A stretch of DNA of 64,000 nt from Acanthococcus lagerstroemiae (taxonomy: Eukaryota; Arthropoda; Insecta; Hemiptera; Eriococcidae), in assembly GCA_031841125.1 (NCBI GenBank), contig CM063109.1, forward strand, positions 67,834,914-67,898,913. Reading direction: 5' to 3'. Position numbers and translations under genes: made by a program. Position 1 is the stretch's first letter; each line of letters opens with the position of its first letter. The notes beneath the pieces are model-generated. The model searched no databases, was not told the DNA's origin, and saw nothing but the letters and a program-made list of their open reading frames with translations. Below are positions 34,785 through 46,425 of the stretch, piece after piece.

Positions 34785-35020
34785 ATGTGATTATTTTGAT
34801 TCTATATATGATTTGGTTTAATTAGATATTTAATGTGATAGTTGATCTGACACTAGATTTGATATTTGATTTTATATTTAATTTAATTCTATGGTAATCC
34901 AATCAGATATCTGATTCGAAATTTGATACTTGATTTGATATTTGACTATATAATTGATTTCATAATCAGTTTGAAATGTGATTTAACGCTTGATTTGACA
35001 TTTAATTCGATTTGTTTACT
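34785..35020. repeat. Degenerate GATTTGATATTTGATT field
   Basis: Variants of TTGATATTTGATT, ATTTAATTT and GATTTGA recur about every 12-18 bp with no exact period. A second patch of the same kind is at about 36385-36465. Confidence 0.6.
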
Positions 35021-36730
35021 GGAAAAATAAAAATTAGTACTTGAAATACACATAGAGCACAGTGAAAAAAAATGCTGGGAGGCTAAAAATAAATACAGTG
35101 ATGATAAAATTGTTGTACTGATCAACACATAATAGATCTCCACTAAGCCATGGTAATATTTTTGAATGATGTAGTTGGAACTCTTCTAAACATCTTCCAG
35201 AGACTATCAGCTGGCAATATGCAGCCATCAACAGTAGGCTAATTTTCAGAACTCTTTTATTTTTTCGTCTTGTCGATTTCAAAAGTGTTCGTCCGTTGGA
35301 AAGATCGAATTTCTAATTAGCAAAATTAAGTTTTCTCTCCCTTTCCCCTTCTAAATTAGAGAAAAACTCGCGTCAGCTCGTTCCTATACTAACCTGAGAT
35401 GTTTTTTGTCCTTCAATGGTAGAATAGTGACTCAAAATAGGGTTCATTGTGCGTACAACTTTTTTGTATTAAATTTTAAAGAAAACACCTTTAGTTGTGA
35501 ACACGCTGTTTAGTACACTTTTAATACATAAAGGGTTGTCAGAATAAACAATTAACAGCAATTTTTTTTTTGAAATTAGCTTTTCAGGCGAACTAATAAA
35601 ATAACATGCTTAACCTGACGTTTCCTGATATTCTATTTTGGTTCAGAGGGATACTAACATATCGTAATTTTATTCTAAGGGGGAGAAGATAGCATATCTT
35701 CTTACTTGGATGAAAAACATTAAATATTCGCCTTGTAAAATACATAGAACATGCCATTCATCATTACTCCAGCAAACCTTTTTTAGAATGAAATATTTTG
35801 TAAAAAAAACTCCGAATTTGGGTTATTATTTTAATATTAGAGTCCTAGAGGACAGGACTTCATTCAGACTGAAGCTAAACATTTTTAGTATGTTTATCAG
35901 TATAGTATCTTGACCGCTTCTGTATGAATTCAAAAAATGTCTGAAACACTGAAAAGGTACACATACACTCGTCAAATTTTAACAGCTAGTTGGCAAAGAC
36001 TGTGACTGCAATCCGTGAAAAATGTGGCCCAATTTAGGTCTATCGATATTTTGTAAACCATAAGTTTTAAAAACAAAGATTTTTCAAAATGTAAAAAAAA
36101 TATATAGTCATTTAAAAATTATTCTTAACCAGAAAATACGTTTTTGGACATCAAAAGACTTCGCACATTTTGGCACGTTGATTCTCTTATATGAAATGAG
36201 GAAAATTAGTTGGGTATTATGAAAGTATCAAGGAAAAACATCGAAAATTCCAGATCGAATTAATACTATACTAAATAGTAAAGGCATCCTTCTGGATACA
36301 CTGAAGCCTTCCCTGCTGGTTTGGTTATAATCTGAGATATAAAAGGTCAAAGCAGTTGGACTCAAATGAAATAACCTACTTCATATTTGATTTGATGCTT
36401 AATTAGATTTGATATCTGATTCAAGATGATACTGGATTTAATTTGATATTTGATTCAATGCTATACCAATGTCATAGCCGATTTTAAAGAGAGGATTCGA
36501 GGATAATAATCCTCCCCTGGCTCGTGACCGTCCACAATATTATTTTTTTAAGCATTTTCCGAAAAACTGAAAAAATGTTGCTCCCTCTGCTAGCAGAAAA
36601 GTGTTTCCGTATCATTTGTAAGGGTCAACACCCTAATATCCACCTCCATAAAAGAATTCTGGGACCAGGCCTGTAAGACTTGATAGACTTGATGTTCAGT
36701 TTTGGCCCCTAGCGTTGAGTGGTGATGAGA
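35021..36730. other. Unique AT-rich stretch
   Basis: No element ends, RNA genes or domains are recognised. A small TTTGAT-type degenerate patch lies at 36385-36465. Confidence 0.4.
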
Positions 36731-36733
36731 AAG

Positions 36734-36761
36734 TTTTTTTTTTTTTTTTTGGGGGGGGGGC
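36734..36761. repeat. T-tract joined to G-tract
   Basis: A run of about 17 T is followed directly by about 10 G. Similar junctions occur near 10881-10910 and 59199-59231. Confidence 0.8.
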
Positions 36762-38985
36762 ATGTAATTTGCAATTTTTTCAAAGTTGCCTGTCCTCCTA
36801 GGAAAAATAGTTACGCTACGGGTCTGATTCGATTTTCAATTTTTGACAAAAACGGGATACAGTGAATTGCCAACAGCATAGCAATGTAGAATCATGAAGA
36901 AAGAGGTTCAGTGCCATCCACAGCAGTCAAAGGAGGGGCCAACAAGTCACATAAGGTTGGTGTAAGCTAAGGGAAGTGAACAGAAAGCCGGCACCATCCG
37001 GTGCCATCAATGAAAAGTCAACGATTGGATACCTCGCTAAGTGCCCATAATTCTCTTCGATTGATAAATCTTTTCAGAATTTTTTTTCATATAGCTGCAC
37101 CAATACTGCTCTTGGTTACATTCAAATAATGGAATTTCTCAGCGTGCGTCCATTCGTTCACGTAGGTACCTTCATGCGTGTTAATGTATTATTGTTGTTT
37201 TTTTTTTGTTTTTGTTTCTATTTTCCCAACTTATTTACATTTTCCTGGCCGCGTACCGGACAGAGGATATTTTTAAAGACTCGACGATAATATTTCGGCG
37301 TTGCCTTCGGCGAGATTTTGAAAAATTGGCGCCACTCGGGCCCGCTCCTTTTTTTCCATCCTCCAAGTTTTGTCGATTCATTTCGTATTACATCGTACAT
37401 CCTATACGCGTACTGAAAGCTCAAAAATCACGTAATTATCGATAGACACTTCAATCGAAATCCGATGCCGAAACTGTGTATTCGTTATTGTAACATATAT
37501 AATTGATGGATGAATACGTTTCCCGCTGAGATTTTTGTAAAACAATATAACGTAAATAAATATACGAGTTTTATGCCGGACTTTAGATGCTATCGAATAC
37601 ACATTTCAATAAGATACAAGATAAAAATATATATGTCTAATAAGAGACAAGTTTTTTCTGGTAAGCCACTATTTAAAAGAAAAATTTTCTTCAAACCGAT
37701 GTAAGTATGTAATTTGAAAAAGAGTACGATAATTTTCTATACTTATTCCATTTCCATGATATGATAATTTTATGGCAAAATTAATAGAGCTGTTTGGTTT
37801 CACAGACGCCACAATAATCGTAGACCTAGCAGTATTCTTATGCAAATAAGTAAACAAATCGCAGACCATCCTATCCTTAAGCATATAAATAATTCGATCG
37901 ATTCTTTATACTTTCTGCATTTTTTTTTTTCTTTTTCGATATAGATTGTTTAAAAGGATTACAAGTATTTTATTATCTGGTAAAGATGCGATCGATAGCG
38001 ACTGTAACAATATGTTATTGTTAAAACGAACGGTGCTATTTATGTGTACATAAAGTACGTAGATGCATGGGTTCCCAGAAACAATGAGTTTGGAAGTAGC
38101 TCGGTTCGGTAGGTATTTGTTTTGTCGACATATTATATCGCATACGAGTACAGCCGAACAGTAGACCTACTGCAACAGACGATTTAATCCAACCGAAGTG
38201 CAGGAATAATGAAGTCTGGGTTGCACATGTAGAGAAATAAAGTTCATGAGCCTGCTGTAGAGATTTACCTTACCAAGGTGGTAATGGGTTGATGTTTATG
38301 TTTATACCGTCGGTCTAGTACGGAAGGAGGAACGAGTAATTACACAACCATAATTCAGTGGTGGATTAACGGGGAGAACGTCGAGTGTGACCACCACCTC
38401 AAAGGTGTGATATCATGCCTTTACACAAGACGTCAGAAAGAGTCTCCATAAGTATGCTCGAATCTTTTAAAGAAAAGTACCAAAAATGAATGTTAAGAAA
38501 TCTTAACCCAATCTCAATAATTGATTTCAAGCTTAATGATGGGTATTACACAGTCCTATCATGAAATCTGAGTGAGCGTAATGAAAGATAACGCATTTTT
38601 GTGCCCAATACGTAACAATATGTGTAAAGAGTGACTATAATAGATTTTAAGTTCAGTATTGGTTAAATTATATGCCCCCCCCCCACGAGTCTATTTCAAA
38701 TTTCTTTCCTGCATCATTCAGAACAGTAGCTCTCGATATTCTTTAACCTGCAAACATTATTGTTTCCCATATTGCTTCAAAACCATAGCTGTGATTCTGA
38801 ACCACACTAGTCGTAGGCAAGAAGTTCCCTCTCTTCCCCCTTCTTGAAAAAACTTATTCCGTTAATTATTTATGCATTACTCTTGTTTTTTCAATCATTT
38901 TTTTCTTACTACTTCGACTTTCCAAGCATCATCCAGCTAAGCGCCACAAGGAATTTCATCCGTCTCATGTAGCTTGATTCAGTGA
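36762..38985. other. Unique stretch; CpG-rich 37230-38110
   Basis: No transposon ends. The part around 37230-38110 has many CG words and TAATTATCGAT-like sites. It may be a regulatory island, by composition only. A C-run lies near 38675-38684. Confidence 0.35.
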
Positions 38986-38989
38986 TACC

Positions 38990-39545
38990 CACGACTTTCT
39001 AAAATCTTTCAAGGTTTGCTAAAAAGCTCTCACAGATTCATTGAGACTCTCCGAGATTTATTAAAGATTCTTCTGGATTTGCTTACAACTCTTTCAAACT
39101 CCGCCAGATTTTTCAAACATTTCTTAAGTGAATTTACTAAAATCTTTCAAGGTTTGCTAAAAAGCTCTTACAGATTCATTGAGACTTTAATACTGCTCAA
39201 GATTTCTTTAGAACTCGCTAAACCTGTATAGTTGAATACTCTTCTACACCTGTTCAGTACTCTTCTCTTGAAGACTCTTCCAGACTTACACAATACTTTT
39301 TCAGACCCTTCTGACTCTTTCAGACTTGCTTAACATGGTTTTATATTCCTCAGAATTTCTCCAAAATGTGTTTAATACTCTTTGAGCCTTCTCAAGATTA
39401 ATTTCAGGCTCTTTCAAATGCTTCTAGACTTTTTATTTAAGACTTATGAAAACACTTACAAACCACTTCAAGATACTTTAAGATTGGTTAAAACTTGGTA
39501 AGAGTTTTGAAGATTCGCTGAAGTATCTCCAAGTTTCTTCCAAAC
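38990..39545. repeat. Degenerate AGACTCTT/CAGACTT field
   Basis: Irregular variants of CTCTTTCAGACTTGCTTAA fill the stretch. One longer block, beginning AAAATCTTTCAAGGTTTGCT (about 39000 and 39139), is repeated with few changes over about 50 bp, so part of it arose by recent local duplication. Similar words recur at 40070-40260. Confidence 0.6.
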
Positions 39546-39559
39546 TTATTTGAACAGGC

Positions 39560-40057
39560 TTTTGCAAGAGTGTTATAAGTCCGAAAACGTAATTTTTCAG
39601 GAGAGCAAAAAGAAGATTTATGTACGAATTGCGAGTGTCAGAGTAGTGTTGACAGTTTGAAAAAAATAGCAGTAGGTAGCAGCACAGCTTCGGTACAGCT
39701 TCCTTTAATTTCAGATTGTTAGATTGATTATAACCATTCTAGAGAGCTGCAAAACATAGTCGTAACTTATAACATTTTGAACAAATAGGTGAAGTGCAAA
39801 GTTGTATAGAATGTTATAAGTCCATGAATGAACCGAGGGCGTGCCTCAGCTGTGGATGGTGAACGTTCAACGTTGGACTGGACTTATAACATTCTTGCAA
39901 AATCCCGACATCGTTCTCTTTTTTTAAATTTTTTATTTTTTCTTGAGTGGTCGCACTGGAAATCCAGTAGTACCATCACATTCCTCGCAAGAAGTACTTT
40001 CTGTTCCACCGCTCAACTCAGAACTGCCAAAATTGGACTTGTAACACTCTTGCAAAA
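39560..40057. mobile_element. Nested inverted-repeat element
   Basis: TTTTGCAAGAGTGTTATAAG at 39560 is inverted at 40057 (CTTGTAACACTCTTGCAAAA). Inside are further relatives of the end motif: an inverted one near 39766, a direct one near 39805 and an inverted one near 39880-39902. GGC flanks both outer ends, too short to prove a target duplication. The layout suggests either a nested insertion or an element built from several end repeats. No coding frame is recognised. Confidence 0.65.
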
Positions 40058-40589
40058 GGCTCTATTCATTTAGTACTTGAATGCTCTAGCAAACTTGTTC
40101 AAGTCTCTCTAAGATACTCTTGCAGACTCGTTAAGGACTATTTTTAAACACTAGTTCATGACTCCCCATAATACTTTTCAAGACTAGTTTATGATTCTTC
40201 AAGGCTTTTGTAGATTTGTTGAAGAATTTTTATTTGAAACCCCTTCTCGACATGCGTGATTTTTCAAGACTAATTCTGGATTTAAAAGTTTTTCATGCTC
40301 TTCTTTCGAGCGCTTCTTCTTTCTTCATCAATTCCTTCTTTTTTTCCCCTATTATTTTTTTATCTCGATTTTTCAGACTTTCATTTTCAGCATAACGTTT
40401 CAGGACATATGTTTCCTTTTGCCTTTAATACATATCAAACGCTGTTTCTGACAAGGTTTGTCATATACGATCAAATTTGATTGCATATACCTGTATGAAC
40501 TTTCAACTAATTGTAAATTTTGTCTCCAATTAGATTATTTAATTTACACATTTAAATTTCATCCACAATTTCGTAACAATAATCCTCGC

Positions 40590-40790
40590 AGATGAACTGA
40601 ATCTGCTGAATCCATATTTAAAGCACGAATATGTCCCAGAAGAGTCGGTATTAGTCTTAACGAAACTCGATACTATCTCGACGAGAACTAACAAACTTTG
40701 AACGAGTCTTAGCTTATCCAAAAACGACTCAATGAGTTCGAACAAGATTAACGAGACTTAAAACATAGTCTGAGTGAGTCGTCAAGTGTC
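40590..40790. repeat. Degenerate ACGAGTCTTA-type field
   Basis: Words such as CGAAACTCG, AACGAGTCTTAG and GAGTCGTCAAG recur irregularly. Similar fields lie at 45780-46030 and 55320-55640. They look like one old family of simple DNA. Confidence 0.45.
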
Positions 40791-41109
40791 ATTCTAAGTG
40801 AGTTTTCACAGGACTAGAGTAAATATTACAAGTCATAAATCCATGCGAATGAATTTTACTCCGGTCCTGCTGAGTTTGAAGAGTCTTACGTAGGGTGAAT
40901 GAATTTCCGTGAAAGTTGTAGCTGTACAGAATGAGACTGACAAGTTAAAATATCAGACGGAATTTTTATAAGTGGGTCTACAGTTTTCCTCTCTTACATT
41001 CTTGAAGCGATAAGAAGTAGGATGTAAAGGATCACTACAAACAGGGACACAAAGAGGCTTCTTTTGGTGTAGGGTCGTAGGAGAGGTGAAATCCTTATTT
41101 TTTTACTCG

Positions 41110-41900
41110 AAAAGTCAATTTTTCATCCAGGGAAATTTGGAGATGAATAAACAGTAATGGATGCAGTGGGATGGTTCTCGTCTTCCGAGTCCTTAAAAGC
41201 TGACGTACTTCCTCGAACAACTTGGAGTCGAAGTTTCTCCCGTAGTCTGATCATAGCTCTAGTGGAACACCATAACAGGAGATCCAATTTTCCGTCAGCG
41301 TCCTGGCCACTACCTCCATTTCCTGCTCTGGCATCGGATATACTTCAGACCATTTACTGAAGTAATCGCCTACACAGAAGCATGTCCCTGTTTCCAGCGC
41401 TCGAGAGAGGGAATGGACCTACAATATCCACCGCGACTCGTTCGAACGGATATCCAGCGTTGTGCTTCTCCATCTCCCCACGTGATCGAGTTCGTAGCCC
41501 CTTCCCAGCAGCACGGGAGATGCAACGGCGACTCCAGTCTTCCAAATCTTCCTTGTGCGTCTGCCAGTAGAAGCGTTCTCGAATTTTCGTAAGAGTTTTC
41601 GTGGTGTCTGGATATTCTTCAGACACTTGATCATATACGCTCTGTAAGATTTCTGGAACCTTCTTCCGTGGAATGATGGTCTGCATTCGCACTGTTGTGG
41701 CATCTTCTGACTCGCAAGCGCCTTTCAGAAGACCACCATTATGGCGCAGCGAGCCTCATTGAGCCCATAGTACTTTTAGCTCTCGTGATTGATCCGAAAT
41801 TTCTAGTCATGGGTACCTTTTACCTGCTTGCTTTGTCCGCAGAATCCGACCAATCTCTTCACTCTGTAGCTAAACTTTCTTCGATGCATTATACTTCAAT
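41110..41900 (-). pseudogene. Gypsy-type retrotransposon integrase relic
   Basis: Read on the minus strand: LWAQ and ESEDATTVRM near 41700-41790 match the region before the integrase. TKTLTKIRERFYW near 41578-41616 is the zinc-binding H2C2 segment, but its Cys positions are partly replaced (WSRRCISRAAGKG). AVDIVGPFPLSSAGNRDML near 41385-41440 holds the first catalytic Asp of the core. After a frameshift, DYFSKWSEVYPMPEQEM (about 41310-41360) and SDYGRNFDSKLFEEV (about 41205-41250) give the second Asp, preceded by an in-frame stop where His is usual. KTRTIPLHP ends the similarity. The catalytic Glu region is lost, as are any LTRs. Non-functional. Confidence 0.85.
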
Positions 41901-44299
41901 ATCTTACTTAAATTAGGTAGCGTAACCAATATTTTAATTCATATTTCATTGAAATATATTATGCAGAAGCCCCTTTGTAGAAGTATTACATGAAATACCT
42001 CAATGGGGACAGCTACTGGAGATTTACCTTACTCGAGGGAAGAGAGGGGGGTTTGGTTTATACACTCTAAAATTCTCTTCCCAGGACTGCGTACTAAATC
42101 GATAAATCCGTCGCTGCAACCGACTGTCCATGAAATTTCTGTAACTGAGGACTGATTTCGCTACATGACGAATCTTTTTCTGGAGAAGAGTCATCCCCCT
42201 CCCATCGGCATGTCCGTGGAATGTTCAAACTGTTCAACCTCATGTACTATTAAAAACTTCAAATTGCGAAATTTGGCGCCAACGTGCACTGCTCAGTTCG
42301 CGTAGAAACATATTTTCTGCTAATTTTAGCAACCTTCGTTTTTCGCTTGATAAAATCACCAAGTTTACCAAGTCCTCATCAATCTTTGAGTCCGGGACTC
42401 GCCTTTTACCGCATCCGTATGTATGGAAATTATAGGGGCATCTCGTGGGCGGTTATTCCGATCGCGTTCCCTTTTCACTTCTAACCACTCCGAAGGACGC
42501 TAATACGGCCATAATTACGCGATTTTATCCATTGATAAACGCAATTTTCACCAATTAAAAGTGTTAGATAGCAGATGTAAAACAGCTCGCCCGCCGCAAA
42601 CTTCTGCGCAAGTTCTGCGGTAATTTTGAAATTTAATTTTCGAAATTAACGATCGCCGTGCGCGATGAATTTAAATTTATATATGTTTGGCCATACACAG
42701 ATCATTCTCTTTTTCGCTCTCTTGCTCGCTCTTTCCCCAAACGAACTCGAATCGAGCCAGCAGTCGCTTTAATAACACATTCGACGAATCGGGAACCCGT
42801 AATAAATATATTAATTTCTTCTTCACTCGAGTCGATAATAACGCCCTAAGATTTATTTCCGATTAGAGAGGAAAGAAGAAAAAAAAACCTACGAGAACCA
42901 ATATTTATCCACTTAGATACTAATTAGTGTAGCATTGAGTACGCGATTTCCAAAAGACCGAAGTAGGCAAGCCGACTTCATTGATTAAGGAACCACAAAT
43001 CGCAGTCATCAATCTGGTGCTGGTCTCTTGTCCATCTTGTCGGCCGCAGCCCCGTCCTCCACAATGAGCCGGATTATGACTTATTCAGAGCTCATTACGG
43101 GGCCGGCTAAACTACATAATTAGAAGCGTAAAACGCCGACTCATCACTTACTGGCTGCGTATTTTCACGAGAGAATCGACATCGCGCGCTGCTTCGTCAT
43201 GGCCGTCATCCCTCTTCGTTTTCTTCAAACTTTTTTTCACCACCTCTCCTCCGTGCTACAACTTTGAAGACGTTTCTATAGCTGCCGCCGCGCCAATTAA
43301 TAACGCATTTTACGTTATGAAATTATAAACGAAATTCTATTAAGATTTATTACACGAGACCGGGTGTATTTCCCCGTCCACTCCCAGCCCATAACCGCGC
43401 GAGTATATAACATTGTGAAAATGATTTTTCAAATTTCAACTTATTGTTTTTGCTTTTGTGATTTTCCAGTACGGCCGCGGGTTGTCGGTACGTGTGGCAG
43501 GGTATGTTTACGATTCTAAGCATACAACCGATTCTCACTCTTTCATGGATGGTAATCATCGTAATTCGATTTTAATTCGCAATATATTTCACTTTGTGTT
43601 CGCTCATCTGAACATCATCATTATTTGAAAGCGAGTATCGGCTAGAGCTGGACGCTTCCGGCAAGAGGTGGTCACAGAGATCGGTTGGGCCGCGGTCTGC
43701 CGTGGCTTGCGATGCCATTTCTTGCGCCTTATTATTTTCAAACCGAACATGCACTCGAAGCGTGTGAATGGCGAGGGGTGAGTGGGAAATGAAAATTTTA
43801 TAATGCAGTTTACGACTTTGCAGACCTCATTAAATTAATCGCCGTTAGAGTAGTACCCAGACTTCCTGGGGGGGGGGGGGGTTAGACAGCCAAATTGCTG
43901 ACTAAATTACCAAAAATTTTAGTTAGAATATAAAAAAATAATCCTAGTTCTCTATTTTTGACTACATGGCGCGATAATTTGTCCAGAGAGCCGACTTTTT
44001 AAACAACGTTGGGAAGCAAATCTCAAAGCCTCACTCTGACCCTCCGCCTTTCTTCAGAGACAAAATAACTTTGGAATAAAAATTGTCGCTCATAGCTTAA
44101 TTATATGAAATCCAAAAGGGATGTCTCTTCCTGCTCTGAAATAAAAATGAGGCAGAAGGCCAAGATTTATTAGAAAACAGCTTAGCATTCTCAAACTCTT
44201 AGTAGTCTGTCAAAAACAAATAACAAGGAAAAGAGATTCACAAGTGAGTTAATAAGAGTCTCAAATAATCTATCAATTTATTAATCTTGCCCTCCTCAT
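41901..44299. other. Unique stretch; CpG-rich 42560-43780
   Basis: No element ends. The part at 42560-43780 is CpG-rich, with AATTAATAACGC and GTAATAAATATATTAATT words, and no coding domain on either strand. This could be a regulatory island. A G-run lies at 43868-43881. Confidence 0.35.
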
Positions 44300-44306
44300 T
44301 TCTCAT

Positions 44307-45015
44307 AAGACGGTACAAGTCACGTTCACGCTTCGTAACAAAGATATGCACCACCGAATCTACCTAAATGGCGTGCCAGTGGAACAAAAAGAATCGACCA
44401 AGTACCTAGGCCTACATCCCGATGCTGAAATTACTTGGAGAACTCATCTGCGACAAAAAGCGTCCCAAATAAGCCAAAAGACTCGGAAAATGAATGGCTT
44501 ATAGGAAAGCACTCGAAACTCAAACTCAAAAGCAATTTGATATACCAGTCAATTATAAGGCCAATATGGATGTACGGCTGTGAACTGTGGGGATGCGCCA
44601 AGCCATCTAACAGATTGATTATCCAAAGAGTTCAAAACAAATACCTGCGAACGATCACCAAAGCCTATCGCTACACACCAAACGCAGACCTCCACAGGGA
44701 CTTGAAAGTGGAAACCGTCGACGAAATCATTCAGAAGTGGGCCCTCAAATATGAACAACGACCGCACGGGCACACCAACATAGAGGCCATCCAATTGTTA
44801 GACGTGCACCATGACACCAGAAGACTGAAGCGAAGGAAACCACACGAACTAGCGTTATAAATAGTTACAATATGGTAGTCATTTAGAGGGCCGGTCAGTG
44901 GACCGTTACCTCACTCATGTCAAGTAAAGGTTAAAAATAGGGATAATTTAATTTTTAAGATGTAATAATATATAAAGAATTAAGATAGCCCTAATAATAA
45001 ATATTTAAAAAAAAA
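44307..45015 (+). mobile_element. 5'-truncated Jockey-type LINE insertion
   Basis: The insertion starts inside the reverse-transcriptase C-terminus and ends in a short A-rich tail (45005-45015). TTCTCAT occurs just before the start (44300-44306) and directly after the tail (45016-45022), fitting a 7-bp target duplication; TCTCATAA is an alternative reading. 5' truncation, 3' UTR and A-tail are typical of LINE retroposition. Confidence 0.8.
44312..44860 (+). pseudogene. Jockey-type RT C-terminal fragment
   Basis: The first frame reads VQVTFTLRNKDMHHRIYLNG and ESTKYLGLHPDAEITWRTHL, the end of the reverse-transcriptase thumb region in Jockey elements. A frameshift near 44485 moves to a second frame with NLIYQSIIRPIWMYGCELWG, NKYLRTITKAYRYTPNADLH and RDLKVETVDEIIQKWA, ending at a TAA at 44860. 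The polymerase palm with its catalytic Asp residues and all upstream domains are absent. About 140 bp of 3' UTR follow. The relatively intact reading suggests it is younger than the RTE relic. Confidence 0.85.
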
Positions 45016-45086
45016 TTCTCATCTCATAAAAAGAAACTAAACAAATAAACAAAGTACCCAAGTTCTCCCTCGTCAGTTTTAGTTGA

Positions 45087-45089
<3 letters not shown>

Positions 45090-45120
<31 letters not shown>
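45090..45120. repeat. Poly-A run, about 28 A
   Basis: An uninterrupted A run about 75 bp downstream of the Jockey tail. It may be the tail of a second, unrecognised retroposed fragment. Confidence 0.8.
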
Positions 45121-45122
<2 letters not shown>

Positions 45123-46425
45123 TAGAAGCACTACAATGAAAATAATTCTACTGATCTTCAGCAGCATTTGCCTAAACTGAGAGGAAGAGAAGAAGGGTTA
45201 AAGTTATCTATCGTTCATATCCCCTCTGCGGTATATCCAATGACAAAATGTGCGTAAGAACTATTTTTAAAGGAATCACTAATTACTACAATTATTCATG
45301 TCCAATACATTTTTCATATGTGAGTTAGTGGAAGTAGGGGGAGGGGGCGAGATGCAAGTTTTACTTCAAAAGAGTTTAGCACAGTGGATCTACGCATTGG
45401 ATGGTATACGTTCCCTTTTTTACAGATGTTTTATTTACACTAATGTTGTCACAGGCTGAGTGTAGGCCTGCGGATTAGGAAGAGACGCTGGGTGAATATT
45501 CATTGAAGTACACGATCTCATCAATGTATCGATTTTGTAGATTACTAATTACTTGAATCAATAATTATTTCAATTATCAATTATTTCAATTATTTTAATT
45601 ATCGGTTATTTCGGGGGTAGGAGAGATAAACATTTTCTCGAGGGGAGTGAACAAAAATCTTCTTGAACCCATTACCCTCCATTTTTTACACATAAAATAA
45701 TAGTAGGAGCGAGCCCCCTGGCTTCTCTGACGCTGCACTTATACTAACTTTAGACTTCTTCACCGCGAGAGTATTCTTATAACGAATCTTATTAAATCTG
45801 CAAAGATTCAACGGGTTTTAACATGCCCTAACGAGTTCAAAGTAATCTAAATCTAAAGAGAGACTTACAGAGGTTTAATGAATCTCAACAGTCTTAAAAA
45901 GTCGTGTGAGCGTTAACAGAGTATTAACAAATCTAACCTAATCAATCCGATTTTGATGAAACTTGGTGAGTTTTGAGTCACGAGAGTCTTAAAGCGTCTT
46001 AAAGAATACGAACATAAAGTGCTTCAATTTGCTCCAAAAATGTACTGAATGAACTGAGAATCCTTTCATTTCTCCCCGATAACGGGCACCTATACGTTAT
46101 TGAGGACTTGAGACCAGAATCGGCTGTCAGTCACCATTCTTGAGAGGGTCGAGTGATTACCCACTAATTTTTTACGATCAGCGGCTTTCAATGATTTCTC
46201 CATCTGATTCTTCCGAGTCAGATATCGCCTCTCATTTTATCATAGCAGTTGAAAGAGGGGCTAAATTTTAGCGTGTGGTTCCGATTGAATTATGTGTCGG
46301 GTCGTAGCCAGAAAGCTTGTTCAGTTTTGTGGGTACGTTTTCTCACGTTCCCTGTTTTTTGCCGATGAATTCAGATTTTTCAAACAACACTGGGGCCAGC
46401 CCGCTCTGTTGTCACTATTACCCTC
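45121..46425. other. AT-rich stretch with degenerate repeats
   Basis: CAATTATTTCAATTAT-type AT repeats occur at 45535-45610, and an AAGAGTCTTA/ACGAGTTC degenerate field at 45780-46030. No coding domain is recognised. Confidence 0.45.

Noticed and set aside
36703..36820. Possible hAT-like MITE around the T/G tract
   Set aside because: The end words CCCTAGCG and GCTACGGG pair only weakly, and no 8-bp flanking repeat was found.
37206..37445. Overlapping frames on both strands as an exon
   Set aside because: No splice sites at sensible positions and no recognised domain; mirrored frames on both strands suggest composition effects.
41157..41360. Plus-strand frame over the integrase region
   Set aside because: It is the antisense shadow of the Gypsy integrase core read on the minus strand.
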